NCBI GenBank assembly: GCA_021775005.1
Contig: JAJFIK010000005.1
Span: 1-59,440, forward strand
DNA length: 59,440 bases
Source of the DNA: Rhodospirillales bacterium
GTDB taxonomy: Bacteria; Pseudomonadota; Alphaproteobacteria; JAJFIK01
Reading direction: 5' to 3'
Shown one piece after another: positions 8,314 through 16,895 of the stretch. A model generated the notes under the pieces. That model was not told the DNA's origin. It ran no database searches and was given only the letters and a program-made list of their open reading frames with translations. Position 1 is the first letter of the stretch, and every line of letters starts with the position of its first letter. Both the position numbers and the translations under genes were made by a program.

Positions 8314-9555
8314 TTAGGAATAGCGGATTTCGTCGGCTTTTTCCGCGTCGTCGGACTTGGCCTCTTCCGTGGCGAGAGCCAAATCGGTGAGGAAATCGTC
8401 CATCGCGGCCTCGTGCGCCGGGGTCAGCATCATGTGAAGCGCCGGTGGTTCCGTGGTCGCGCCAGGCCACCAACCGCGCTTGTTCAGTGCCGCCCAAAGC
8501 TTGAAAAGGTCGAGCCCGTCGTAGCCGAAATTGATAATCATCAGTTTTGACGCGCCATAGACCGTATAGCCAAGCGCGCTGAGGCCCTGTTCCAACTTGG
8601 CGCGAGTCTCGAGGATCACCTTGGCTTTGGCGGTGTAGCCCTCGACCCCGAGGTAATTCATCACCGCCCAAGCGGCCGCAATGGCGCCGCCCGGCCGAGT
8701 ACCCGCTAGCGTCGGGGTTTTCATTTGACCCGAGGGCCAAACATTGAAGTCGGTGGCTTGAAAACTGTGCAGCTCAGCTGTGCGGTAGAGCACGGTTGAG
8801 GCGCCCTTGGAGGCATAGCCAAATTTGTGCAAATCCGCCGACATGGATGAAACACCGGGATTGCGAAAATCCCACGGCGTTAGCTCGACGCCGTTAAGTT
8901 CTGCAAAGGGCGCGAAGTAGCCGCCAACGCAGGCGTCCACATGAAACCAAAGGTCGCGCGCGCGGGCGATCTCTGACATTTCAGGAATCTGCTCTACCAA
9001 GCCGCTGGGGAACGCGGGCGCTGAGCCCACACACATGATGGTGTTGTCATCAATGGCCGCTTCATATGCCCCCAGATCAGGCAGCCGCGTTACATCATCA
9101 ATGGCAGTGCGGATCACTTCGACGCCGAGCAAGTGCCCAGCCTTATTGAACGCAGGGTGACCTGAGTAGGGAATCACCAAGTTGGCTTTGGAAACGTCTT
9201 TGCCCTGCGCCTTGGCGCGGTCGCGGCAAGATTTCACCGCCAAGATGATGCTCTCAGTACCACCAGATGACATGCCCCCTGCGGCACCTTCTGGGGCGTT
9301 GAACAAATCCAGCGCCATTTCCACCACTTCGTCTTCCATGGTTTTCAGCGATGGAAACGCGCCCTGGTTCAGCCCGTTCTCGGACTGAAACATGGTGTAG
9401 GCCTCTTTGATCACTTCAATGACATCCGGCCCGGCGAAGAAGACATTGTAGCCGTTGCGGCCATGACGCCAATCAATGTCGCTTGTCGCCATCTCCTGCA
9501 TTTGTGCTTTGAGGTCCGCCCATGGTGTGCCGGATTTGGGAAATGATTTGCTCAT
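8314..9555 (-). CDS. PLP-dependent lyase/decarboxylase, sphingosine-1-phosphate lyase-like
   Basis: This 413-residue fold-type I PLP enzyme belongs to the group II decarboxylase / S1P lyase branch. Visible features are the phosphate-binding S-S-G-G-T-E-S (residues 96-102), the cofactor aspartate region H-V-D-A-C-V-G-G (205-212) and the Schiff-base lysine in S-A-D-L-H-K-F-G-Y-A-S-K-G (H243, K244). The D-x-H-K-[FY]-G-x-x-x-K-G pattern is that of S1P lyases, which split phosphorylated sphingoid bases into an aldehyde and phosphoethanolamine. The protein lacks the N-terminal membrane anchor of eukaryotic S1P lyase. A related amino-acid decarboxylase remains possible. It lies downstream of two terminator hairpins and a tiny ORF, which could control it. 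Confidence 0.85.
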   Translation of the reverse strand: MSKSFPKSGTPWADLKAQMQEMATSDIDWRHGRNGYNVFFAGPDVIEVIKEAYTMFQSENGLNQGAFPSLKTMEDEVVEMALDLFNAPEGAAGGMSSGGTESIILAVKSCRDRAKAQGKDVSKANLVIPYSGHPAFNKAGHLLGVEVIRTAIDDVTRLPDLGAYEAAIDDNTIMCVGSAPAFPSGLVEQIPEMSEIARARDLWFHVDACVGGYFAPFAELNGVELTPWDFRNPGVSSMSADLHKFGYASKGASTVLYRTAELHSFQATDFNVWPSGQMKTPTLAGTRPGGAIAAAWAVMNYLGVEGYTAKAKVILETRAKLEQGLSALGYTVYGASKLMIINFGYDGLDLFKLWAALNKRGWWPGATTEPPALHMMLTPAHEAAMDDFLTDLALATEEAKSDDAEKADEIRYS

Positions 9556-9636
9556 CAGTTGGTCCTCAAATTGTCAGATACGCATCCAAAGCTGTTGCGC
9601 GCTGATGTAAAGCACAATGGCGGCGACGGAAAGGGC

Positions 9637-9667
9637 AAAAAGAAAGGGCCGCTTTTTCAGGCGGCCC
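9637..9667 (-). terminator. Rho-independent terminator 2 (minus strand)
   Basis: On the minus strand a perfect 7-bp stem GGGCCGC/GCGGCCC (arms 9667-9661 and 9652-9646) with an 8-nt loop is followed by TTTCTTTTT. It is the second of two tandem terminators between the 26-codon ORF and the PLP lyase, and stands about 80 nt upstream of that gene's start. Confidence 0.7.
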
Positions 9668-9670
9668 CAA

Positions 9671-9700
9671 GAAAGAAAGGGCCGCTCTTACGAGCGACCC
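9671..9700 (-). terminator. Rho-independent terminator 1 (minus strand)
   Basis: On the minus strand GGGTCGCTC pairs with GAGCGGCCC (9 bp including one T-G wobble) around a GTAA loop, followed by TTTCTTTC. It lies 53 nt after the stop of the 26-codon ORF and directly before terminator 2. Confidence 0.7.
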
Positions 9701-9752
9701 TCCATGAGATTGGGTCTTATCCAACCGTGGTATTTAGCCAAATACCGGCGCT

Positions 9753-9833
9753 TTAAGCGCACCCCGGAGGCTGCTCCGACACATGCTTATCCGCGTCAAA
9801 GTTTTCAAAGATCCAAATAATCTCATTAGACAT
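9753..9833 (-). CDS. Candidate 26-residue peptide with an extended Shine-Dalgarno
   Basis: On the minus strand the ATG at 9833 opens a 26-codon frame ending in TAA (peptide starts M-S-N-E-I-I-W-I-F-E-N-F-D and ends Q-P-P-G-C-A). Upstream, 9849-9835 on the minus strand reads GAAAGGAGGTGATCC, complementary over 15 nt to the universal 3' end of 16S rRNA, and GGAGG is 7 nt from the ATG, an ideal spacing. No other gene in the window has such a site. Two terminators follow. The peptide is acidic and aromatic, with one cysteine near the end. It could be a genuine small protein or a leader controlling the PLP-lyase gene. No family recognised. Confidence 0.5.
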   Translation of the reverse strand: MSNEIIWIFENFDADKHVSEQPPGCA

Positions 9834-9939
9834 TGGATCACCTCCTTTCGTTGGTTGAACACTGGCTCAAATTTGGCATGATTTGCGACAACGGCAAAGC
9901 AAAAATTCCGGAGCCGTTAACACCCCAAAAGGCGGCCAT

Positions 9940-10995
9940 TTACAGCAGCTCTAAGCTGCCCAAATGCAGCGCCTGCAGGGCGGGGCGCTCCGCCATAACC
10001 GCAAACATTTCATCGCCTCGTTCGGTGCGCTCCACCAACATGGAGGCGATCAGGGCCATGACGAATCCTGAAAATGCGCCGAGCTTATAAGTCTGCCAAC
10101 ATCGGCCCCATTGATAGCCGGTTACACCATGCGCAATGAGATCATCGAAGTAACGCCGCACCAGCGCTTCCTCACAAGACGCCCGAGCGCTCGCGTCGGC
10201 AAAGCTGGTGCCCATGAGGTACGCCACATCGGTTGGACCCGCGCCGCGCCCTAAGGTTTGCCAGTCCACCACGATGGCGCGACCATCAGCGTCAGTGAAC
10301 AGCATGTTATCGAGGCGCAAATCATTGTGCGCGATTGTCTTGGGTGTTTCACGGTCAGCGAGAAATTGATCCCACCGCGCCACCAAGTCGCCCCCAAATT
10401 CAAACACTTCCGGGGCGAGACGGGTTTTGTAGCGCGCGCAAAACTCTGGATAAACTTGCGGCACGAACGCGCGGATGAAATCGCGATTGCCTTCGCCATA
10501 ATTGAGCCACGGCAATTCGCTCAAGCGCGGATCATTCCAAAAGTACGCGTGCAGTTTTGCCGCCTCGGCCAATACTTGTTCAATCTGTGCGACATCCGCA
10601 CCGCGCAATTGGTCGCCTTGGGTTGCGGGGGCCAAGTCTTCCAGCAACAGCACAAACGAGGCCAGATCCTCGCCCAGCGCCACGTGGTAGCAATGGGGCG
10701 TGCGCAACGGCGCCTCACGGGCAAAGGTCTGATACCATCGCGCTTCAAGCTCATAGCAATGCATGGCTTTGCCCGCGTTGCGGCTGGCTTCATCGGCAGC
10801 GGGGCACTTGGCGACAATGCTTGATGGGGCGTCACCTTGATGTTCCCAATCAAAACTCAGCCGAAAGCTATCGCACATTTGCCCAGTGCCGATGGGTGCT
10901 GTGTCAAAGCCGCGTAGTTTGGACCCCCCAAACCCTGCTGCTTCGCAAAGCCATCGCGGCGTAAAGTGTTCCGGGCGCATGGGAAAGTCGCTCAT
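9940..10995 (-). CDS. Aminoglycoside/choline-kinase-like phosphotransferase
   Basis: The 351-residue protein has the APH/EcKL kinase fold signature: catalytic loop I-A-H-N-D-L-R-L-D-N (H223, D225, N230) and the metal aspartate in I-V-V-D-W-Q (D244). A lysine in I-V-A-K-C-P near residue 63 would be the ATP-binding lysine, and E-x-x-x-Y/W in Y-E-L-E-A-R-W-Y follows. Members of this family phosphorylate small hydroxylated compounds; substrate is unknown here, and resistance to aminoglycosides should not be assumed. Its ATG overlaps the stop of the upstream gene by 4 nt (ATGA), so it is translationally coupled to the unknown 373-residue protein. Confidence 0.85.
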   Translation of the reverse strand: MSDFPMRPEHFTPRWLCEAAGFGGSKLRGFDTAPIGTGQMCDSFRLSFDWEHQGDAPSSIVAKCPAADEASRNAGKAMHCYELEARWYQTFAREAPLRTPHCYHVALGEDLASFVLLLEDLAPATQGDQLRGADVAQIEQVLAEAAKLHAYFWNDPRLSELPWLNYGEGNRDFIRAFVPQVYPEFCARYKTRLAPEVFEFGGDLVARWDQFLADRETPKTIAHNDLRLDNMLFTDADGRAIVVDWQTLGRGAGPTDVAYLMGTSFADASARASCEEALVRRYFDDLIAHGVTGYQWGRCWQTYKLGAFSGFVMALIASMLVERTERGDEMFAVMAERPALQALHLGSLELL

Positions 10996-12113
10996 GCGGT
11001 TGGGTCTTTATAAAAGTCGTAAAGATCGGCAAACCCGCTGGGCATGTGCGGCCCCAGCAGCAATTGCTCGACAACCCCTTGGCCGGTAGTGAGCTGATCG
11101 CCCATACGAATTTCCGCGGTTGCCAAAGCTTGAATGTGGATGTTCTCAAACCCATTGTCGTCAAGCGTGGCTAAATCAAGCATATCGCAAGCAACCTCCA
11201 GGCCCCCGTGATACATGCCGTGGCCCCATGTGGGGTGAAGATAGCCAAGGCCACTCATGTAAAAGTGCCGGCCCGTGGTCAACGTCACGTGCGCTCTCTC
11301 ACTAAGTTGAACGTCGAGCGCAGTAATTCGGCGAGAGCCTTGCTGATAAACCGCATTGCTTTTTACGTCATCAAATTCGCTCAATGTACCCCGTAAATCC
11401 ATTGCGGCGCGGCGGTTCCATGGCTCTCCTTTGGCATCGTCATTGGAGTGAAAGAACAAGGCGCCGTTTTCAAAATTGATTGGCGTCCAGAGCCAGTAAA
11501 ATTGCGGCACCTGGGGCGGCACATGGGGTTGGGCATCTTGCGCGCCAATGGGGCGAATACCCCAGGACCGGTCGCGCGTGCCCCAGCACTGAAGCGCCTC
11601 CACGTTATGTGACGTCCCATCCAGAGCAAACGCCCCCGACCAGCTAACGTTCTGTGTCAGGCGCGTGTAGTCCATCACCACCCGCGGCCCGTTGCGCCGA
11701 ATAAAGCGCGGTTCAAGCAGCGGGTTATGGCGCGCGCTGCACACCAGATTTGCCGTGATGCCAAAGTCATTGTCGCTGACTTTTAGGCGCAGGGATTTCA
11801 GTGGCTCGATAACCTCTACCGAGATCGGCCCCACTTTCATGTCGAGGCGGTCCATGCCCATTTCTTTTGACGCTCGCAAATTGTGCTGCTTGCCGTTCAT
11901 GGAAATGCAGAACGCTGCATCCATGACATTGATGTTGGGATAGACCCCGAGCGCGCCTGCGAAAAAGATTTCGCCGTCCGGGCTATAGCCATTGAAGAAG
12001 TAACGGTCGTAGAAATTCCGATCGCTGCCGGCAAAAGCCACAGGCTCTGGCAATTGGTGCAGCGGATAGTCATCCCCTGGTGTCAGCATGAGATCCCTCA
12101 CGAGTCGCGTCAT
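10992..12113 (-). CDS. Unknown soluble protein, beta-rich, coupled to phosphotransferase
   Basis: This 373-residue protein has no signal peptide or membrane segment. It is rich in Trp, Phe, Tyr and Gly (for example W-G-I-R-P-I-G and F-Y-W-L-W-T-P-I-N-F) and looks like an all-beta, lipocalin- or CrtC-like fold. I think of the DUF7064/DUF7065-type proteins often seen beside phosphotransferases and acyl-CoA enzymes in actinobacteria and alphaproteobacteria, but this is recall and unconfirmed. The 4-nt overlap with the kinase-fold gene argues that both act on the same, probably hydrophobic, compound (inference). Confidence 0.7.
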   Translation of the reverse strand: MTRLVRDLMLTPGDDYPLHQLPEPVAFAGSDRNFYDRYFFNGYSPDGEIFFAGALGVYPNINVMDAAFCISMNGKQHNLRASKEMGMDRLDMKVGPISVEVIEPLKSLRLKVSDNDFGITANLVCSARHNPLLEPRFIRRNGPRVVMDYTRLTQNVSWSGAFALDGTSHNVEALQCWGTRDRSWGIRPIGAQDAQPHVPPQVPQFYWLWTPINFENGALFFHSNDDAKGEPWNRRAAMDLRGTLSEFDDVKSNAVYQQGSRRITALDVQLSERAHVTLTTGRHFYMSGLGYLHPTWGHGMYHGGLEVACDMLDLATLDDNGFENIHIQALATAEIRMGDQLTTGQGVVEQLLLGPHMPSGFADLYDFYKDPTA

Positions 12114-12212
12114 CAGGGGCCAACCGTAGCAAAGGGTACTTCAACTCAACAAAGTGAAAAATTATGAAAATATCTGTTTAAGACCGTTTACCTCTTCAGG
12201 TGGTGCGCGGCC

Positions 12213-13718
12213 CTATTTCAGATACCAATCGGGGTCCGCCGCGCGGCCCAATGTGCGGGTGAGGGGCGCCAAATGGTCGCCGAATTTGGCCGCCCGCCCT
12301 TGCGCGGTCTTATAGAGCGGTTGGCGCACCTGGATCACGCTGGCGGTGGCGACGGCGCGCTCCGTCTTATGGAACTCCAGGCAAGCGGGCTCCCACGCCA
12401 TGCCGCAGAATTCCAGCAGTTGGCGCACTTCTGATTCGGGATCTGCCAACAGATCCTCATACCGGCAGGGACGCGGGGGGCTCTTTAGCGCTCGCATCCA
12501 GTACCCCAAGAACTTTTGATAGCGCCGCACCGCGCGGCCCAGCTCGCCCAGATCGTAACTCCACTCAAGGCCAAAATAGAACAGCGTGGTGAAGCACGAA
12601 AACGCCGTGTCCACGGGGTTGCGCACGGCATGTATAATCTTTGCGCCCGGAAATATGCAGGCAATAAATCCAAGATAGGCGTGATTGCTCGGCGTCTTGT
12701 CGACGATCATCGTGCCATGGTTCTGATCTCCTGCCGCCTCAGTTGCCAGGGCGCGATAGTGATCTCCCGCCGCGCGTAATGCTGATTCAGAAAACAGGGC
12801 ATCAATATTGCCGCCGGCTTGGGCGTACCATTTGTCGAACGCGGTGGTGATAAAGTCACGCTCACCAATGGCGCTCATTTGGCTATGGGACGCGAGAATC
12901 TGCTCAATCAGAGTACTGCCAGAGCGCGGCAAGCTCACAATAAATACCAAGTCATTGCCGTGATCTTTCGGCAGTGCCGCAGCTTCAAGACGGGCCTTGG
13001 TGAAAAGCTGCATGTGGCGATCCTGCAGTCCCGCAATGGCCGCTTCATTGTAAGTCAGCGATTTTCGTTTGGTGGCAGCGCCCTCCGCGTAGCTTTCATA
13101 TGCATCATCGAAGCGGCCGGCGTGTTCTGCAGCGCGGCCGCGGGCAAATCCCAGCGCGATCTGATCCATCGTCGGCAGATCACTGCGCCGGTCCCAGGCC
13201 GCATCTAATGCCGCTAATACTTTGGCGCGACCGTCGCCGCTCTCTAGCGGAGTTAAATTGAACAAGGCGTGCATGTTGTCGGGGTCCGCTCCAAGGGCAG
13301 CCCAGAACGCGTCCTTGGCCTCTGCCGTGCGCCCCAATGTTTGCAGCGACAGACCTTTGAGGGCATGGAACCCGGAGTGGGAGGGATCCGCGGCAATGGC
13401 CGCTTCGGCCAATATGAGGGCTTCTTCGGGGCGCTGGTGGTTGAGGACAGCCTCAATATGTGATGAGCGCAGAAACGGCTCGCTCGGATTGGCCGCGACG
13501 GCGCGCTCAAAAACCCGCTCAAGGGCCGCGGTATCCCCCAGACGGCGCCAGATATCGGCTGCTTCGTGGGCGATGGCGGCATCGCCGGGGGCGGCTTTCA
13601 GATAGCGCTCATAGGCGTTTGCGGCCCCCGCAAGATCGCCCTGCCGGGCGCCAAGGCGCGCGTTGGCAAGGCTTTGTTGGCTTTCGGCGTCCACAGGGGC
13701 GCGGGGCGGATTGGTCAT
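12213..13718 (-). CDS. TPR-containing sulfotransferase
   Basis: The 501-residue protein has tetratricopeptide repeats in residues 15-240 and a sulfotransferase domain in 255-501. The 5'-phosphosulfate loop is V-S-L-P-R-S-G-S-T-L-I-E-Q-I-L (261-275), and the 3'-phosphate motif is A-V-R-N-P-V-D-T-A-F-S (near 355), so it should use PAPS as sulfate donor. Such TPR-sulfotransferases are cytoplasmic and modify peptides, glycans or lipids; acceptor is unknown. No sulfate-activation genes are visible in the window. It stands alone between the unknown protein and the tRNA-Pro gene. Confidence 0.9.
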   Translation of the reverse strand: MTNPPRAPVDAESQQSLANARLGARQGDLAGAANAYERYLKAAPGDAAIAHEAADIWRRLGDTAALERVFERAVAANPSEPFLRSSHIEAVLNHQRPEEALILAEAAIAADPSHSGFHALKGLSLQTLGRTAEAKDAFWAALGADPDNMHALFNLTPLESGDGRAKVLAALDAAWDRRSDLPTMDQIALGFARGRAAEHAGRFDDAYESYAEGAATKRKSLTYNEAAIAGLQDRHMQLFTKARLEAAALPKDHGNDLVFIVSLPRSGSTLIEQILASHSQMSAIGERDFITTAFDKWYAQAGGNIDALFSESALRAAGDHYRALATEAAGDQNHGTMIVDKTPSNHAYLGFIACIFPGAKIIHAVRNPVDTAFSCFTTLFYFGLEWSYDLGELGRAVRRYQKFLGYWMRALKSPPRPCRYEDLLADPESEVRQLLEFCGMAWEPACLEFHKTERAVATASVIQVRQPLYKTAQGRAAKFGDHLAPLTRTLGRAADPDWYLK

Positions 13719-13787
13719 GGCACCGGCATATCACAAGGAATCAGGGAATAGGGGAATCGGCGGAGGAGTGCCGTTCTTTATAGCGCA

Positions 13788-13864
13788 TGGTCGGAGTGAG
13801 AGGATTCGAACCTCCGGCCCCTGCCTCCCGAAGGCAGTGCTCTACCAGGCTGAGCTACACTCCG
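13788..13864 (-). tRNA. tRNA-Pro (anticodon CGG)
   Basis: On the minus strand this folds as a full cloverleaf. The acceptor CGGAGTG pairs with CACTCCG. The D arm is A-G-C-T-C-A-G-C-C-T-G-G-T-A-G-A-G-C. The anticodon stem CTGCC/GGCAG encloses loop TTCGGGA, giving anticodon CGG, and the T-loop is GGTTCGAATCC. The discriminator base is A and CCA is encoded. It reads proline codon CCG. Confidence 0.96.
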
Positions 13865-14015
13865 ATGCGCTGAAGGAGCGACCTTATAAGGACCCCACCA
13901 TAGTCCGGCAAGGGGTTGATCTATAAAGTTGAATTCAGGCGTTGAATCGCCAACGCGAACCGATTATGGTCCGCCGCCTTGCGCCGGAGACTATGGTTTC
14001 CTGGCACCCGGGATT

Positions 14016-14091
14016 TGGGGCGTAGCTCAGTTGGTAGAGCATCGGTTTTTGGTATCGAAGGTCGCAGGTTCGACCCCTGCCGCCCCAGCCA
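14016..14091 (+). tRNA. tRNA-Gln (anticodon TTG)
   Basis: The acceptor TGGGGCG pairs with CGCCCCA. The D arm GCTC/GAGC carries loop AGTTGGTA. The anticodon stem TCGGT/ATCGA (one G-T pair) holds loop TTTTGGT, giving anticodon TTG. The T arm is GCAGG-TTCGACC-CCTGC, the discriminator is G and CCA is encoded. It is divergent from tRNA-Pro with about 150 bp between them. Confidence 0.96.
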
Positions 14092-14682
14092 TCCCGCCAT
14101 TTTTCGCTGTATCCGCCGCTGGCCCGGTAATCGGGCTCCAGCCCGTGCTCACGGTGATGTGAGCGTACGGCGGCTTTAACCGTGTCTTGAAGTTCGTGGC
14201 GAGTGGCAGGACTTACGTGTTGTCTTAAAGCCCCGTGGCGGCTAGCGTATTTGCTCGACGGTCCGGCACCGCCTGATCGCACGTATGGCACGGATACTGC
14301 CGATGATTGTTGCCAATAGGACGGCAGCAGTCGTTGGTGTTCTGAATTTGCTTGTCTCGTGTCGATTGAGACGATAAGTGGTGTCGGATAAAGTGCATTG
14401 GCGGATGCGTGGTGGGTTCATCATGCAGGGGACCCGGCGGCGCATTGAATATGAGTACGGATGATGCAGTTCGCATCGGGTGCGGCAAGAGTGGCAAATA
14501 AGCCTACGCACCTAACCGGTTTGGGGGAGCAAAATTGGTGGAAAATTTTGGGCGCGGCCGTGCGAAAAATTCTGCATGGCGCGCTGTTTATATTTCACCG
14601 AATTTGAATCCGTTTTTCCATTGGGACGATGGGGCAATCATGCCCTGTGGTCGTAATCGTCTTCTACTAAGAGAGGTCGGCG
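14092..14682. other. 591-bp gene-free stretch upstream of the TonB operon
   Basis: No credible protein frame is seen. Just after tRNA-Gln there is a short GCCCG-gtaat-CGGGC hairpin without a T-tract. The last 150 bp become A/T-rich (for example runs AAAATTGGTGGAAAATTTT) and probably carry the promoter of the TonB operon, but I cannot place clear -35/-10 boxes. The length would accommodate a small RNA or a regulated leader. Confidence 0.4.
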
Positions 14683-15480
14683 ATGAGTAACGTAATAATC
14701 CGCTTGCGGACAATTGGACTTAGTCTCGCAGCAGCGGGCAGCATGGCATTGGCACTCACAATGACATCGCCAAGTTGGGCGCAAATTAATCAAGCGGAAG
14801 ATGAAGCTGATGCTGCAGTCCGCGAAGGCGCTGCGACGCAAAACCAAATCAACGGAATTGACGATCAGACGGACGGCCTTGTTCGGGAATACCGCGCCGT
14901 GATTGGCCGTCTTGAAGATATGCGGGAATACAACGCCCAGCAGCAGCGCTTGATTATCGCGCAAAACGCTGAACTTGAGGCGCTTAACTCGCAAATCAAC
15001 AATGTGACCACGCTTCAACGCGAAGTCGCGCCGCTCATCAACGAGATGTTGGAAGGGTTGCGGCTGTTCGTTTCGCTCGACATTCCATTTTTTGAGGATG
15101 AGCGCAATCGCCGTGTTGATCGCCTGACCGAGTTAATGGATCGCCCTGACATTTCGGTGGCTGAGAAGTTCCGCCGCGTGCTTGAGGCCTACCAGATTGA
15201 AAACGATTACGGTCGGACGATCGAGGCTTCTGAAGGGACCATTGATATTGACGGTTCAACGGTTGCCGTCGACTTCTTGAAGATCGGCCGGATCGCCTAT
15301 TTCTATCAGACCCATGATCAGGCCACGACGGCGATCTGGGATCAGGCCGCCGGCGATTGGCGCAGTCTACCGGACAGCTACAACGACGAAGTTCGGGTGG
15401 GTATCAACATGGCCAGCGAGTTTATTCCGCCGGAAGTGCTGATTTTGCCGGTGTTCGGCCCCGAAATAGCTGATCAATAG
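14683..15480 (+). CDS. DUF3450 periplasmic protein of the TonB2-like system
   Basis: First gene of a seven-gene operon. The 265-residue protein has a signal peptide (residues 1-34, ending S-W-A-Q) and a long N-terminal coiled coil (about 40-115), then a globular domain with the DUF3450 pattern (V-S-L-D-I-P-F-F-E-D-E-R, the Y-Q-I-E-N-D-Y-G-R-T-I-E-A segment and I-G-R-I-A-Y-F-Y-Q-T). DUF3450 proteins accompany TtpC-type TonB systems and are thought to work with TtpC in the periplasm. The start has a G-A-G-A-G-G ribosome site. The next gene begins 11 nt after its stop. Confidence 0.9.
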   Translation: MSNVIIRLRTIGLSLAAAGSMALALTMTSPSWAQINQAEDEADAAVREGAATQNQINGIDDQTDGLVREYRAVIGRLEDMREYNAQQQRLIIAQNAELEALNSQINNVTTLQREVAPLINEMLEGLRLFVSLDIPFFEDERNRRVDRLTELMDRPDISVAEKFRRVLEAYQIENDYGRTIEASEGTIDIDGSTVAVDFLKIGRIAYFYQTHDQATTAIWDQAAGDWRSLPDSYNDEVRVGINMASEFIPPEVLILPVFGPEIADQ

Positions 15481-15491
15481 GAGAGCGGAAG

Positions 15492-16874
15492 ATGAAAACC
15501 ATACTGCGATTGCTTTGTGTTTCGCTGGTGGCGAGTGCCGCTCTGTTCAGTGCGTCGGTGACGGCGTCTGCGCAAGAGAGCGAAGTTCGTTCCCTGCAAG
15601 AACTACTTAACCGCGTGCAACAAGGTCGTGCGCGCGATAACTCTGTCAATGCAGAACGCCTGCGTCAGTTTCAGGCTGACCGCAACCGCCAAAGCGGATT
15701 GTTGAATCAGGCTGAACGTGACTTGGCGGCGCAGGAAGCTTTAGCTGACAGGTTGGAAGCTGAATTCCTTGCGAATGAGCTTGAAATCAATGAATTGAGC
15801 GAACAGCTCACCGAAGCCCTTGGTGACTTTGGCGAATTGTTTGGTGTCGTGCGGCAGGTGGCCGGCGACACACGGGCCCAAGTCAACCAGTCAATGATCT
15901 CTGCGCAGTTCCCTGATCGCGCTCGGATTATGGATCGTTTGACAGACAGCCGTCAGTTGCCGTCTGCGGCAAACCTGGAAGATATGTGGTTTGTGCTTCT
16001 GCAAGAAGCGACGGAGCAAGGCAAAATTGTTCGCTTTGAAGCAACAGTTTTTGCGGCGGGTGGCGCGGCCACACAGCGCGATGTCATCCGTTTAGGACCG
16101 TTCACGGCGATTACCGCAGATACGGGTCAGTTCTTGCGCTACTTGGGCGACGAAAATGGCTCGCTGGAAGTGCTTGCAAGTCAACCGGCAAGTCGCTTTA
16201 TGGCGGCGGCAGATCGCGTGCGCAATGCTAGTTCGGACGAATTGGTTCTTGGTGCAATCGACCCCTCGCAAGGCACAATCCTGAGCTTGCTTATTCAAGC
16301 ACCGGACCTGGTGGAGCGCATTCAGCAAGGTAAACTTGTGGGCTTCATCACAATCGGCGTTGGTCTTTTCGGCGTGGCTTTGGCCATCTTACGGATCTTC
16401 AGCCTGTTCGGCACCGGTGGTGCGGTACGCAGCCAAGCGCGCAAAGTGGATCAACCCAAAAAGGGCAATCCGCTGGGGCGTGTGCTGCAGGCCTACCACT
16501 CCAACACAAGTGCTGACGTGGAGACGCTGGAGCTGAAGCTCGACGAAGCAATTCTAAAGGAAATGCCCGGATTGGAATGGGGCCTCAATACGGTGCGGGT
16601 TCTCGCTGCCGTGGCACCGCTGATGGGTCTTTTGGGGACTGTGGTCGGCATGATCATCGTGTTCCAGCAGATCACATTGTTTGGTACCGGTGATCCGAAG
16701 CTGATGGCTGGCGGTATTTCCCAGGCCTTGGTGACCACGGTTATTGGTCTTGTTGTCGCCATTCCGCTGTTGCTTCTGCACTCCATTGCATCGGGCATGT
16801 CTCGCTCGGTCGCGCAGGTCTTGGAGGAACAAGCGGCAGGTCTCGTGGCCAGCCATGCGGAATCGCAGCGCTAA
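15492..16874 (+). CDS. TtpC-like MotA/TolQ/ExbB proton channel protein
   Basis: The 460-residue protein has a signal peptide (1-27, ending A-S-A-Q), a long periplasmic coiled-coil region (30-120) and a periplasmic domain. The ExbB-like membrane part begins near 275. Its conserved core L-A-A-V-A-P-L-M-G-L-L-G-T-V-V-G-M-I is near 370-390, followed by G-G-I-S-Q-A-L-V-T-T-V-I-G-L. Proteins of this architecture (TtpC) were described in Vibrio TonB2 systems, where they are required in addition to ExbB and ExbD. It should help couple the proton-motive force to TonB-dependent outer-membrane uptake. A-G-G-A-G-A-G lies upstream. Confidence 0.9.
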   Translation: MKTILRLLCVSLVASAALFSASVTASAQESEVRSLQELLNRVQQGRARDNSVNAERLRQFQADRNRQSGLLNQAERDLAAQEALADRLEAEFLANELEINELSEQLTEALGDFGELFGVVRQVAGDTRAQVNQSMISAQFPDRARIMDRLTDSRQLPSAANLEDMWFVLLQEATEQGKIVRFEATVFAAGGAATQRDVIRLGPFTAITADTGQFLRYLGDENGSLEVLASQPASRFMAAADRVRNASSDELVLGAIDPSQGTILSLLIQAPDLVERIQQGKLVGFITIGVGLFGVALAILRIFSLFGTGGAVRSQARKVDQPKKGNPLGRVLQAYHSNTSADVETLELKLDEAILKEMPGLEWGLNTVRVLAAVAPLMGLLGTVVGMIIVFQQITLFGTGDPKLMAGGISQALVTTVIGLVVAIPLLLLHSIASGMSRSVAQVLEEQAAGLVASHAESQR

Positions 16875-16895
16875 GGTTGAGGGAGACGCAACCCA

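Noticed and set aside
9835-9850. Plus-strand GGATCACCTCCTTTCG, looking like the 3' end of a 16S rRNA gene
   Set aside because: Only 15 nt match and no rRNA sequence lies upstream; better explained as the extended Shine-Dalgarno of a minus-strand ORF.
10258-10824. 188-codon plus-strand frame
   Set aside because: Shadow of the phosphotransferase, whose catalytic motifs are clear.
13935-14291. 118-codon minus-strand frame
   Set aside because: Runs across the tRNA-Gln gene in antisense and has no ribosome site.
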